From: Myxococcota bacterium
GTDB taxonomy: Bacteria > Myxococcota_A > UBA9160 > UBA4427
Assembly: GCA_029243605.1 (NCBI GenBank)
Contig: JAQWRT010000025.1
Location: forward strand, 1 to 35,834
Direction of reading: 5' to 3'
DNA: 35,834 bases
The stretch's first letter is position 1. The number at the start of each line of letters is the position of its first letter. Positions 1 to 7,724 of this stretch are shown here, one piece after another. The position numbers and the translations under genes are program-made. The notes under the pieces were generated by a model that was not told the DNA's origin, ran no database searches, and worked only from the letters and a program-made list of their open reading frames with translations.

Positions 1-2008
1 TCTCCTGGAATTCCAGCGCCCGCCGCCGGGCACGCATCAGGGCCACCGCCTCGGGCGAGGGCCGGCGCACAAAATCAGAGAGTTCCTCTCGGGAGAGGAA
101 GAAGACCAGGTCGGCCTCCGGGAGCTTTGCTTCCCGCTCGAGCAAGGTCCCCAAATGGCGGTAGCCGCGCTTGAGCCGGTGGGTCGCCGCCACCAGCATC
201 GACTTGGTGTGTTCCCGCTGACGAATGGCAAAATGGGCCCTGGGGAGCAAAAAGCGGAGGGCGCCCGTGAGCTGGCTCCAGTCGAGCTCCTCCACCGCCT
301 TGGGTCGATAGGTTCCCGAGAGTCGCGCGGCGATACTCGCCTGCATGGTTCGAATGAGCGGAATGGGGTCGTCGCCCCAGGCCTTCTCTCGCACACAGAG
401 TTCGCGATAGCCTCGATGTCCGTGTCTCGTCAAAAATGTTCTGAACGCCTTACCGGCCTCACCCGAAGACTCGGCCTGCAATCCCGCGAGGGCTTCTTCG
501 GGATCCGCCCGCCTGAAGCTCTCGCCGCGCTGGGTGTCTTGGGCAATGGCATCGATGATGGCGTCGAGTTGCTCGACCATGACGGCGCTTTCCACGCCTG
601 TCGCCCCCGCGAGTAGCCGCGCGGCCTCAGCCTGCTGGGCCCCGGGGTTGGGGCCGGGGGTCCTTCCCACGACTATTCCCTGAACCACACCCTCCATTAG
701 GCCCGAATAAGCCGATGAGCGAAGGTGAACTTCGTCGGCCTCGAGCAGCCAGCGAAAATGCGTCTCCATCTCCTCGACCATCTCGAGGGAGTCGTCACGG
801 TGGGGTGTCTCGAAGTGCCGAAAGCGGGATTCGAACTCACGGATCACCCGGCGCGCCTTCAGGCAATAGCGCACGAATTCCAGGGAACCCCACCAACGAC
901 GGGGCAGATTGCGTTTTTCGGAGGGCTCTTCCAACTCGGGAATTTCCCGGCCGCACATGGCCTGGGCAATGCTCTCGGCGCTTGTGATAGAAACATGACG
1001 CCCAGCCTTCGCGCCTCCCGAAAGATTGATGAACATGTGTCCGTAAAAGAGATTGATCTGGGTCCACTCTTCGGTGATTTTCGGGCGCCCCGCGTAACAG
1101 ACGTGCATGTGCTGCATCCCGTTCTCGATGGCGCGGCCCTGGGTCGAAAAAGTAAGGGGGCAGACTGGTCCGGGCATCATCTCGCCCACATTGCAGCGAG
1201 TGATCACATCGGTGGCCGCGATGGGTGTGTAGCCCTCATTGAGATCAGTCCCCAGGGTGGTGATCGGCCGGGCCTGGAGCCAATGAATTTCCCCAGCGCC
1301 GTCGATGGCGAATTCCATATCCACGGGCCCGCCGAGTTCGACGGCGACTCGTCGCGCCTCCTGAGCGAGCGCGGCGAGTTGATCGTCTCCGAGCAGTGCC
1401 TGCTCCGACACGATGTCGCGCCGCACCAGCTCATTGGACGCACCCAGCACATAATGATCCGGCGTGGACTCGCCGCTCACCAATTTTTCTCCGAGCCCGG
1501 CCACCGCGTCGATCACCAGACGGTCGTGGCGGCCGGAGACGGGGTCGGCGCTGAAGAGCACCCCCGCGACAGCGGGCTCGACCATGGCCTGAACGACGAC
1601 GGACATGGCGGATTCCTCGCCCTCGTTTCGCTCTCGGCTGTAGGCGACGGCGCCCGCCGCCTCGATGGAAGCCAAGCATTCGCTCACCGCGGCGGCCAGC
1701 GCCGCTTCGCCCTCGACATTGAGGAAGGTGGCGTACTGCCCGGCAAAAGAGGACTCTTCGCCATCCTCTCCCAGGGCCGAGGAACGCACCGCCACCCGGC
1801 CAGAGCCGAGCCTGCGGTAGCGCTCGAAAAGGTCAGTGGGCAGGTCTCCCGGGCTTGCCCCCACGACGACGAAGGCCTCGGGAACCTTCAACCTCAGCCC
1901 AACCAGACGGGCAAGCCCCTCCGCTTTGCCACCCACGGACTCATCCCGAATCTCGCGAATCCAAAGAACCCGGGGCGGTTGTCCGATCTCTTCCTGCACG
2001 TTGATCAT
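1..2008 (-). CDS. PEP-synthase / rifampicin-phosphotransferase-like protein (3' end beyond window)
   Basis: About 669 codons are visible; the gene runs off the left edge. The N-terminal part is a pyruvate-phosphate-dikinase-type ATP-grasp domain: it contains VAVRSSALGEDGEESSFAGQY (about residues 71-91), VLFSADPVSG, a DAVAGLGE segment, and the domain-closing MEFAIDG...WLQARPITTL. These match phosphoenolpyruvate synthases and the PEP-utilising rifampicin phosphotransferases. The middle region (VGEMMPGPVCPLTFS) resembles the linker of the latter group. The C-terminal swivelling domain with the phosphohistidine would lie outside the window, so catalytic competence cannot be judged. Family members move phosphate between ATP and pyruvate/PEP or onto a small molecule. 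The start is ATG at 2008, preceded by a weak GCGGGG; an in-frame GTG at 2023 is an alternative. It is co-directional with the LLM oxidoreductase upstream (92-bp gap). The substrate is unknown. Confidence 0.85.
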   Translation of the reverse strand, partial: MINVQEEIGQPPRVLWIREIRDESVGGKAEGLARLVGLRLKVPEAFVVVGASPGDLPTDLFERYRRLGSGRVAVRSSALGEDGEESSFAGQYATFLNVEGEAALAAAVSECLASIEAAGAVAYSRERNEGEESAMSVVVQAMVEPAVAGVLFSADPVSGRHDRLVIDAVAGLGEKLVSGESTPDHYVLGASNELVRRDIVSEQALLGDDQLAALAQEARRVAVELGGPVDMEFAIDGAGEIHWLQARPITTLGTDLNEGYTPIAATDVITRCNVGEMMPGPVCPLTFSTQGRAIENGMQHMHVCYAGRPKITEEWTQINLFYGHMFINLSGGAKAGRHVSITSAESIAQAMCGREIPELEEPSEKRNLPRRWWGSLEFVRYCLKARRVIREFESRFRHFETPHRDDSLEMVEEMETHFRWLLEADEVHLRSSAYSGLMEGVVQGIVVGRTPGPNPGAQQAEAARLLAGATGVESAVMVEQLDAIIDAIAQDTQRGESFRRADPEEALAGLQAESSGEAGKAFRTFLTRHGHRGYRELCVREKAWGDDPIPLIRTMQASIAARLSGTYRPKAVEELDWSQLTGALRFLLPRAHFAIRQREHTKSMLVAATHRLKRGYRHLGTLLEREAKLPEADLVFFLSREELSDFVRRPSPEAVALMRARRRALEFQE

Positions 2009-2073
2009 ATCCCCGCTCAGCACTGCCCCGAATGAGGCGCCGAGACTAATTCATCCCCGGACGCCCCGCCCCA

Positions 2074-2096
2074 GCCGACCCGTGCCCGGGATCGGC
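2074..2096 (-). terminator. stem-loop after the LLM gene (possible terminator or attenuator)
   Basis: GCCGACCCG (2074-2082) pairs with CGGGATCGGC (2087-2096) around a 4-nt loop, with one bulged base. On the minus strand it lies directly after the LLM stop codon and before the PEP-synthase-like gene. No U-tract follows, so it may only attenuate readthrough or protect the mRNA end. Confidence 0.35.
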
Positions 2097-2100
2097 GCAT

Positions 2101-2973
2101 CTAGCCGGCAAGCCCGTACTCCCGGGCAGCGGCATCGAGGGTGGCGGGGATTGCTTCGAGGGAAGGTGCCATGGCGAGCACTACGAAACGTTCGACTCCT
2201 AGGTCCTCGAAGTGAGGGAGGTCCCCTCCCCGACTCGGCTGTAGGTAGGGCGAGAGAGAAATCTCCAAGTCGTCGCGCGAGCGACCCTCGACCTCAAGCG
2301 CGGCATCGAGGCGGGACAAACACTCCTCGGCGCTCTTCAAGGTGTGGTTGAACCCGAACCAGCCGTCTCCGAGCCGGGCCACCCGGGCCAGAGCCGCATC
2401 GGACTCGCCCCCGAAGAGAATCGGCGGATGGGGTCGTTGGACGGGCTTGGGATAGAAGCGGGCCTCGGCGAGTTCGTGGAATTCCCCCGAGAAATTGGAG
2501 ACCGGATCGCACCAGAGACGCTTCAAGACCTCGACATACTCGCTACAGCGCGATCCGCGCCGGGAGAAAGGGACCCCCACATTGCGGAACTCCTCCTCGA
2601 GCCAGCCGGTTCCCAACCCCAGGATCAATCGCCCGCCCGAGAGCCAGTCCAGGGTGGCCGCCTCCTTGGCGGTGTAGACCGGGTTGCGTTGAGGAAGGAT
2701 GCAGATCCCCGTTGCGAGCTTGATCTCCTGGGTGGCCGCTCCCGCCCAACCCAGGGCGAGAAAGGGATCGAGCATGCCGCTCTCCCCGGTCAATCCAATG
2801 AGCTTTCCGTCGCTCGAGTAGGGATAGGCCGATTCGTATTGGTCGAAGAGCAATACGTGTTCGCCCACCCAAAGCGAATCGAACCCGCGCTCCTCGGCGC
2901 CCTGGGCAAATGCGGCGATGTACTCCGGGGTCGCGATGGGATTGATGGTGGCGAGAAAGAGGCCGACCTTCAT
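2101..2973 (-). CDS. LLM-class flavin/F420-dependent oxidoreductase
   Basis: A 290-residue protein of the luciferase-like monooxygenase superfamily (TIM barrel). It starts with strand 1 MKVGLFLATINPIATPEY, then AEERGFDSLWVGEHV, IKLATGICILPQRNPVYTAKEAATLDWLSGGR (split here only for description) and LGLGTGWLEEEF. The order resembles the F420-dependent subgroup typified by Rv2161c/TIGR03619 proteins. These enzymes oxidise or reduce diverse organic substrates with FMN or coenzyme F420; the cofactor cannot be decided from sequence. A good ribosome site (GGAAAGGAA) precedes ATG at 2973. It sits 38 bp downstream of the P450 gene on the same strand, so the two are probably co-transcribed and may act on one catabolic or biosynthetic route (inference). 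Confidence 0.85.
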   Translation of the reverse strand: MKVGLFLATINPIATPEYIAAFAQGAEERGFDSLWVGEHVLLFDQYESAYPYSSDGKLIGLTGESGMLDPFLALGWAGAATQEIKLATGICILPQRNPVYTAKEAATLDWLSGGRLILGLGTGWLEEEFRNVGVPFSRRGSRCSEYVEVLKRLWCDPVSNFSGEFHELAEARFYPKPVQRPHPPILFGGESDAALARVARLGDGWFGFNHTLKSAEECLSRLDAALEVEGRSRDDLEISLSPYLQPSRGGDLPHFEDLGVERFVVLAMAPSLEAIPATLDAAAREYGLAG

Positions 2974-3011
2974 CTCGAAATTCCTTTCCTTCCAGGGACG
3001 CGGCGACGGGA

Positions 3012-4208
3012 TCAGCCGAGGGAAAAACGGATAAGCAAGCGATCGGGCCCGCGCAGGACCGCTCCATGCATCACCGGAGCGGATGTTAACTCGATCTCAC
3101 CGAGCCTCTCCGCGAGAACGGCGAGAGCCGTGCACATTTCGGCCCGGGCCAGGTGGGAGCCGAGGCAGAAGTGATTTCCGTAGCCGAAACTCAGGTGCCC
3201 CGAAGCATCCCGGGAGGGGTCGAATCGGTCAGGCTCATCGAAGACCGAGGGGTCACGATTGGCCCCGGCAATGGCGAGCAGGACCGCGGTGTCGGGGCCG
3301 AGGGGCTCGCCCTGAAACTCGCCGCCCTGGAGGGTCATGCGGGGGAGCAAAGCCGTGGGCGGCTCCCAGCGGAGAGCCTCCTCCACCGCGCGCGCCTGGC
3401 CCGGGGAGTCGCCTTTCAGCGCCTCGAAAGCGCCTGGCTTCTCGAGAAGACCCAGCATCAAGGAGCCGAGACCGAGGTAGGTGGTGTCGGCGCCGGCGGG
3501 GAAGAGCACCCGCACGAAGGAGAAAATTTCTTCGTCGCTGAGGCGGTGGCCCTCGACCTCTTCAGACGCGAGGGCGGAAAGGAGATCCTCTCCCGGGGCC
3601 GCGCGCCGTTGCTCCAACACACCGCCGAGATACTCGGTAAAGGCCCGGGCCGAGGCCAATGCGCCCTGGGGATCCCAGGGATAGCTGATCAGGTCCATGG
3701 CCCATTGCCCCAGGCGCTCATCGTCCTCGGGCGGAATTCCCAGCAGCCTGCAAATTGCGATCAGGGGTAGACGCTTGTTGAAACTCTGCACCAGATCGGT
3801 TTCGGGATGCCCTGCGAATTCGTCGATCAGGCGATGGCAGAGGGGTTCGATCAAGTCTCCCACCACCCGGTTCACCTCGCGCAATTTAAATTTGGGCGAC
3901 GCCAGGGCCCGGTTGATCCGGTGCTCCTCCCCTTCCATCCCCATGATATTGCGCCCCATCACGGGAAAGGTGTTGACCTCCTGCACGGCCCTCGCCGAGA
4001 AAAGACGCTCGTCTCGGAATGCCGCCGCCACATCCGCGTGTCGCGTCAGGATCCAAGCCCGCTTTCCGTGAAATTGCACCGGGGCCACCGGCCGCTCTTC
4101 TCTAAGTTGCGCCAACTTCTGATGGAAATCGGGCATGGCTCCCCCTTGGGGTAGGAGCGCGAAATCGGTCTCGGGAAAAAGCGGGGTTTGGGAACTCGGC
4201 ATTGGCAT
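3012..4208 (-). CDS. cytochrome P450
   Basis: A 398-residue soluble bacterial class I P450. Visible landmarks: C-helix EEHRINR (about 94-100), I-helix oxygen-activation motif PAGADTT (237-243), K-helix ExxR as EEALR (276-280), and the haem-binding loop FGYGNHFCLG (341-350) with Cys348 as thiolate ligand. There is no membrane anchor. It needs a ferredoxin/reductase pair, and none is encoded nearby. The start is ATG at 4208, with GAGG six bases upstream; a second ATG at 4202 is possible. The frame stays open further upstream to 4409, but that extension translates the 13-bp repeat array and is compositionally unlike a P450. Substrate unknown; CYP families with this architecture hydroxylate terpenoids, steroids, alkanes or fatty acids. 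Confidence 0.93.
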   Translation of the reverse strand: MPMPSSQTPLFPETDFALLPQGGAMPDFHQKLAQLREERPVAPVQFHGKRAWILTRHADVAAAFRDERLFSARAVQEVNTFPVMGRNIMGMEGEEHRINRALASPKFKLREVNRVVGDLIEPLCHRLIDEFAGHPETDLVQSFNKRLPLIAICRLLGIPPEDDERLGQWAMDLISYPWDPQGALASARAFTEYLGGVLEQRRAAPGEDLLSALASEEVEGHRLSDEEIFSFVRVLFPAGADTTYLGLGSLMLGLLEKPGAFEALKGDSPGQARAVEEALRWEPPTALLPRMTLQGGEFQGEPLGPDTAVLLAIAGANRDPSVFDEPDRFDPSRDASGHLSFGYGNHFCLGSHLARAEMCTALAVLAERLGEIELTSAPVMHGAVLRGPDRLLIRFSLG

Positions 4209-4235
4209 CGTCGACCTCGGAGACTCGAGTGCGTG

Positions 4236-4326
4236 ATCCTTGGGGCTCTTAATTGGGGCTTTTAATTGGGACCTTGTATAGGCCCCTTGTATAGGCCCCT
4301 TGTATCGGGGCTTTGGCTGGGGCCTG
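4236..4326. repeat. degenerate 13-bp tandem repeat, about 7 units
   Basis: Seven consecutive 13-mers in strict register: ATCCTTGGGGCTC, TTAATTGGGGCTT, TTAATTGGGACCT, TGTATAGGCCCCT (twice), TGTATCGGGGCTT and TGGCTGGGGCCTG. Units 4 and 5 are identical. The others keep the pattern T-rich 5' half followed by GG(G/C)(G/C)C(C/T)T. The array begins 27 bp upstream of the P450 start and is more AT-rich than its surroundings. It could be a multi-site operator, a phase-variable slippage tract, or neutral repeat expansion. Confidence 0.75.
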
Positions 4327-4569
4327 AGCCCCGCCCGGGCCCTTTCCATCCTCTGCCCAGGATAGGGAAAGCGGGCTCCTCTCGGGGATCCGTACCGGGC
4401 CCTGGCCATGGGGGCGGGGGCGGTGACGAGTCGGCTCCCGGCATTAGCAAATTGTCATCTCTTCTCTTCGTCCAAGGCGTTCCGTTCCGGGGCGCTCAGG
4501 GCCCTCCGCCGGGCGAATCATCATGGGGCTTGCAGCGCCGCTGCCTTGCATCTGCAAACGGCGCGCCTG

Positions 4570-4590
4570 CGACAATCGACCGCATTGTCG
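4570..4590. promoter_or_regulatory. inverted repeat CGACAAT-N7-ATTGTCG (candidate operator)
   Basis: A perfect 7-bp inverted repeat with a 7-bp spacer, 90 bp upstream of the first PEP-CTERM gene. The left half extends to GCGACAATCGACCGC, which loosely resembles GCG(A/G)C-type half-sites reported for RegA/PrrA regulators; a RegA homologue is encoded at the end of the operon. The match is approximate and autoregulation is inference. Confidence 0.4.
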
Positions 4591-4613
4591 AAGTGCAGCC
4601 CTCCATTTAGTTT
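4585..4613 (+). promoter_or_regulatory. candidate promoter for the PEP-CTERM/copper-receptor operon
   Basis: TTGTCG (4585-4590), a 17-bp spacer, then TAGTTT (4608-4613). The -35 hexamer is the right half of the inverted repeat, so a bound regulator would compete with or contact RNA polymerase. Hexamer matches are modest. Confidence 0.3.
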
Positions 4614-4679
4614 GGAGCTTGCGAATGCCAAAGCCGCCGCTCTTCGGCCGGCGGCGCCTTGAACAGGGAGATCAAAGTC

Positions 4680-5384
4680 ATGTTGAAGCAAAGCCTAAGC
4701 TCGAAGGTCAGCCTGCGCGTTGGGAGGATTGCTCTCGCCCTTCAGTTCCTGCTCTTGGTGGCTTTCGTGGGAACCGCCAACGCCAACTTCGACGGCAGCT
4801 CAATGACCGTGAGTTGGGAGTTCTGGAATACGGCTAGCCCGGGTCAGGGCGGATCCCTGATCGCCGCTACCGATACCACTACACTCACCGCGAGCGACGC
4901 GAACTCCCCCGATATCAGCGGGTTCCATACGAGCACCGGGAACGATTTCGAACTCTGGGATGTCGACTTCCAGGGCGACACGATCACACTGACCTACACC
5001 AGCATCTACGCTCAGGACCACGACCACCAGTACATGTACATGATGCCCGTGGGGTTCCACATCTCGGACGCCGGGGCGGGTCTGTCTCCTTTTGCCTCGG
5101 TCTCGGTGGATACAAGCTTCGCGCCCATGAATTTCGATCCGGCCAAGGTCGCCTTCGACGACGATGATATCTGGGTGAGCCTCCAGGGCTCCATGTGTCA
5201 CTACGACATGATGGGCGGGGGCATGATGCCCTGCGATAACGCCTTGAGCCCCACGGGCTACAACAACCAGATCGTCCTCAACGTCAGCAGCGTCCCGGAG
5301 CCCACGACGGCGGCCTTGCTGTTCCTGGGCTTGACCGGGCTTGGGGTTTCGGTGCGAAGGGGGCCCTCGCATAGCGCTGGCTGA
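4680..5384 (+). CDS. PEP-CTERM sorted surface protein, His/Met/Cys-rich (paralogue 1)
   Basis: A 234-residue exported protein. The signal peptide ends near ANA|NF (about 36); the body follows, then a C-terminal sorting signal VPEPTTAALLFLGLTG (205-220) and basic SVRR, i.e. the PEP-CTERM signal processed by an exosortase. The body has potential soft-metal ligands: HDHQYMYMMPVGFH (114-127) and SMCHYDMMGGGMMPC (171-185). It shares a conserved core with the protein at 7725-8564 (GFHTSTG, ELWD-D, LTYTS, PVGFH, FDDD-IWV, GSMCH, LSPTGY-N), so the two define a family I do not recognise. ATG 4680 has AGGGAG nine bases upstream; TTG 4659 lacks one. As first gene of the copper-receptor operon, its proposed role is capturing copper at the cell surface (inference). 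Confidence 0.85.
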   Translation: MLKQSLSSKVSLRVGRIALALQFLLLVAFVGTANANFDGSSMTVSWEFWNTASPGQGGSLIAATDTTTLTASDANSPDISGFHTSTGNDFELWDVDFQGDTITLTYTSIYAQDHDHQYMYMMPVGFHISDAGAGLSPFASVSVDTSFAPMNFDPAKVAFDDDDIWVSLQGSMCHYDMMGGGMMPCDNALSPTGYNNQIVLNVSSVPEPTTAALLFLGLTGLGVSVRRGPSHSAG

Positions 5385-5421
5385 AGCATGGATCATCCGG
5401 CCGCGCAATCCGGTGTGCTTT

Positions 5422-5459
5422 TTCCCGAGCGGATCGATTCCCATCGACCGGTTCGGGAA
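5422..5459 (+). other. strong intercistronic stem-loop
   Basis: TTCCCGAGC (5422-5430) pairs with GTTCGGGAA (5451-5459), one pair being G-U. It continues inward through GG/CC (5431-5432 / 5448-5449) to CGAT/ATCG (5435-5438 / 5443-5446) closing a TCCC loop. It sits in the 147-bp gap between PEP-CTERM gene 1 and the receptor, and is followed by TTTACTTT. It could partially terminate transcription or stabilise the upstream mRNA, making the surface protein more abundant than the receptor. Confidence 0.5.
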
Positions 5460-5515
5460 TTTACTTTGAGCCGTCGGCCCGATTTTTCCAAGGCGCCCGG
5501 GCAAGAATACAAACC

Positions 5516-5534
5516 AGGAGGGTTCGACCCCTTG
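5516..5534 (+). promoter_or_regulatory. ribosome site AGGAGG choosing a TTG start for the copper receptor
   Basis: AGGAGG (5516-5521) lies ten bases before TTG at 5532; a second in-frame TTG follows at 5535. The alternative ATG at 5388 has no such site and would place a polar 48-residue stretch, translated through the stem-loop, in front of the signal peptide. Confidence 0.55.
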
Positions 5535-7697
5535 TTGAAGAGCGCGCCCAGCGGAATCGGCATCGCCGCCACCGCCGTGGCCCTCGTTCTCCTGAGCCTC
5601 GGCAGCACTCCCGGGCGAGCGGAGCCCACGGATGTCGCCGAAGCGACGGCTCCGGCGTCCTCCGCATTCACCCCGGCCCCAGAAGCGTTCACGTCCGAGC
5701 GGGACGCGTCCGAATCCTCGCGTCCCAGCCATAGCGGAATCGAAGTGATTAGCGTGGTCGGGCACAGCCCGGATAAAGCCGCCGAGGATTGGGTCGACAT
5801 CCGCTCCCAAAATCGGCCCGAGGGTGACGGTGCGGCGGTACTTCGAGATATTCCGGGCTTTGCCCTGATCCGACAGGGGGGAATCGGCAGCGACCCCGTC
5901 TTTCGCGGGCTCGGGGGAAGCCGACTCAATGTCCTCATCGACGGCGTTCCCTACGCCGGCGCCTGCAACCACGCCATGGATCCCCCCACCGCCTACGTCA
6001 ATCCGGGCGAATTCAGCGAATTGATGATCCTGCGCGGCCCCCAATCCGTCCAAAACCCGGGTTCCATCACGGGCTCGGTGGATTTCAAACGGAGCCCCGT
6101 AGAACTCGAGGAGCCCGGGGCCCAGATCTTCGCCACCGGGGCCGTGGGCAGCTATGGCCTTAAAGAATTCTCAGGGGATGTCGCCATGGGCAACTCTCAG
6201 GGCTATCTCCGCCTGAGCGGCGGGCGTGACCGCAGCCACGATTACCTCGACGGATCGGGAGTTCCTGTCTTTAGCCGCTACGACCGCTGGAATGGGCGAG
6301 CCGCCGTGGGGTGGACGCCTTCGAGCGACACCCTTCTTGAGGCCAGCGCGGAATTCAGCGACGGCCAGATGGCCAACGCCACGATTCATATGGACGCGGT
6401 CAGTCTCGATCGCCAAGCCGTCGATCTGCGTCTGGAAAAGCATAATATCGATTCCTGGCTCGAGGGCATCGAACTCCGTTTTGATTACATCACCGTTGAC
6501 CACGAGATGGACGACTTTACCCTCCGAGGCTTGGAGACTCCGAGTCCCAATTTCACTGGCCCTCTGCATAACCTGATCATGGGCCAGCAATGGGACGATT
6601 ACGCCGGGAGGGCGATTCTCTTTTTTGAACCCGCCGAGGGACTCAAGATCGAAACCGGAATCGATGTTCGATCCACCGAGTACCTGGCCCGGGCCGACTC
6701 CGGGAGACGATTCTATTTAGGCGGTACTCTGATCGACGACGATCCTATCGATCTCGCTTCCGTGCCCCAGAATCCGATCCTTCATTTCATCAACGCAGGG
6801 ATCTATGCCGAGGCGCGCTACGCGTTTTCCGAGAGCGACCAAGTGATTGCGGGCGTCCGCTACGACCATCTCGAAACCGAGACGGGCACCATGCATGCCG
6901 CCGGCGAGACGAGTTCTACGATCTTGAGTGGTTCGAATCAGAAGCGCGGGCAGAACCTCTGGGCCGGCTTCCTCAGGTACGAGAAACGGTTTCGAGACTA
7001 TCCCCTCCTCGCTGCCATTGGTATCGGGCATGCCGAACGCGGGCATGATTACTGGGAGGTCTACAGCTACGACGCCTTCACCCTGAATGCCGAGCGGAAT
7101 ACTGAAATCGACGCGGCGCTCTATTTCGGGGGCGAATCCTGGACCGTGAATATCAGCGCCTTCGTGAGCCAGATCGACGACTTCATCATTACCTATAACG
7201 GTATTGAGGCGCTGAATGTGACGGCTCGGCGGGCGGGGGCCGAGGCTCTTGTGTCCTACCAGATCCTGCCGGGGCTTTCGGCCAACGCCGAATTCTCGTA
7301 TGTCTACGCCGACAACGTGACCTACGGAACGCCCCTGGCGCAGACGCCCCCCCTCGAAGGCGCGATCAGCCTCTTCTACCAGCGTGAGTTCTTCTCCCTT
7401 GGATTCGAAACCCGCATGGTCGCGGCCCAGGATCGGATTCATCTCGACTACGGCAACCGGCTGGGGGTCGACACCGGAACCAGCCCGGGCTTCGTGACCC
7501 TCTCCGCCGACGCCAACATCTCGCCGTGGCCCTTTTTTGAGATCGGGCTCGGCGTCGACAACCTCCTCGACCGCACCTACCACGAGCACCTGAGCCGTCG
7601 GGCGTCGCCGGTTCCGGGTTTTCCCACGAGCCTTGCAAAGATCAATGAGCCCGGTCGACAGTTCTGGATCCGCATCAGTGTCGACCTGGACCTCTAA
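5532..7697 (+). CDS. oprC: OprC/NosA-type TonB-dependent copper receptor
   Basis: About 721 residues from the TTG start: signal peptide (KSAPSGIGIAATAVALVLLS...GRA), plug domain and 22-strand-type barrel ending in ISVDLDL. The plug contains GACNHAMDPPTAYV, the hallmark of the TonB-copper family (TIGR01778 type). Its CxxxM motif is Cys145/Met149, and an HxM motif follows in VDHEMDDF (His324/Met326). In Pseudomonas OprC a CxxxM-HxM set with nearly the same spacing binds copper, so high-affinity copper binding is strongly suggested. The receptor would pull copper into the periplasm using TonB energy. It lies between two paralogous PEP-CTERM genes and upstream of regBA-like genes, all on one strand with short gaps, suggesting one transcription unit. 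The start is uncertain: ATG at 5388 would add 48 residues. Confidence 0.88.
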   Translation: MLKSAPSGIGIAATAVALVLLSLGSTPGRAEPTDVAEATAPASSAFTPAPEAFTSERDASESSRPSHSGIEVISVVGHSPDKAAEDWVDIRSQNRPEGDGAAVLRDIPGFALIRQGGIGSDPVFRGLGGSRLNVLIDGVPYAGACNHAMDPPTAYVNPGEFSELMILRGPQSVQNPGSITGSVDFKRSPVELEEPGAQIFATGAVGSYGLKEFSGDVAMGNSQGYLRLSGGRDRSHDYLDGSGVPVFSRYDRWNGRAAVGWTPSSDTLLEASAEFSDGQMANATIHMDAVSLDRQAVDLRLEKHNIDSWLEGIELRFDYITVDHEMDDFTLRGLETPSPNFTGPLHNLIMGQQWDDYAGRAILFFEPAEGLKIETGIDVRSTEYLARADSGRRFYLGGTLIDDDPIDLASVPQNPILHFINAGIYAEARYAFSESDQVIAGVRYDHLETETGTMHAAGETSSTILSGSNQKRGQNLWAGFLRYEKRFRDYPLLAAIGIGHAERGHDYWEVYSYDAFTLNAERNTEIDAALYFGGESWTVNISAFVSQIDDFIITYNGIEALNVTARRAGAEALVSYQILPGLSANAEFSYVYADNVTYGTPLAQTPPLEGAISLFYQREFFSLGFETRMVAAQDRIHLDYGNRLGVDTGTSPGFVTLSADANISPWPFFEIGLGVDNLLDRTYHEHLSRRASPVPGFPTSLAKINEPGRQFWIRISVDLDL

Positions 7698-7724
7698 TTG
7701 GCCCATTCTCACGGAGAGAAAACA

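Larger units (their letters stand above)
4209..4679. other. 471-bp non-coding control region between divergent P450 and copper-receptor operons
   Basis: No convincing gene is present; open frames here are short and of low complexity. Proximal to the P450 is a 13-bp tandem repeat (4236-4326). Proximal to the plus-strand operon are TTGCA...TGCAA (4546-4557), CGACAAT-N7-ATTGTCG (4570-4590), a small CTCCA/TGGAG hairpin (4601-4617), and a GCCGCCG/CGGCGGC stem (4633-4639 / 4649-4655) ending ten bases before the ribosome site of the first PEP-CTERM gene. Both divergent transcripts should start in this stretch. Confidence 0.7.

Noticed and set aside
725..2035. Long plus-strand open frame (436 codons) opposite the first gene
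   Set aside because: Its translation has no recognisable domain, while the minus strand encodes a clear PPDK-type ATP-grasp protein in the same region.
4209..4409. N-terminal extension of the P450 through the 13-bp repeats
   Set aside because: The extension is repeat-derived and Arg/Pro-rich, and ATG 4208 has a ribosome site and yields normal P450 length.
4266..4662. Small plus-strand open frames in the gap before the first PEP-CTERM gene
   Set aside because: They overlap repeats and palindromes, lack ribosome sites and show no protein-like composition.
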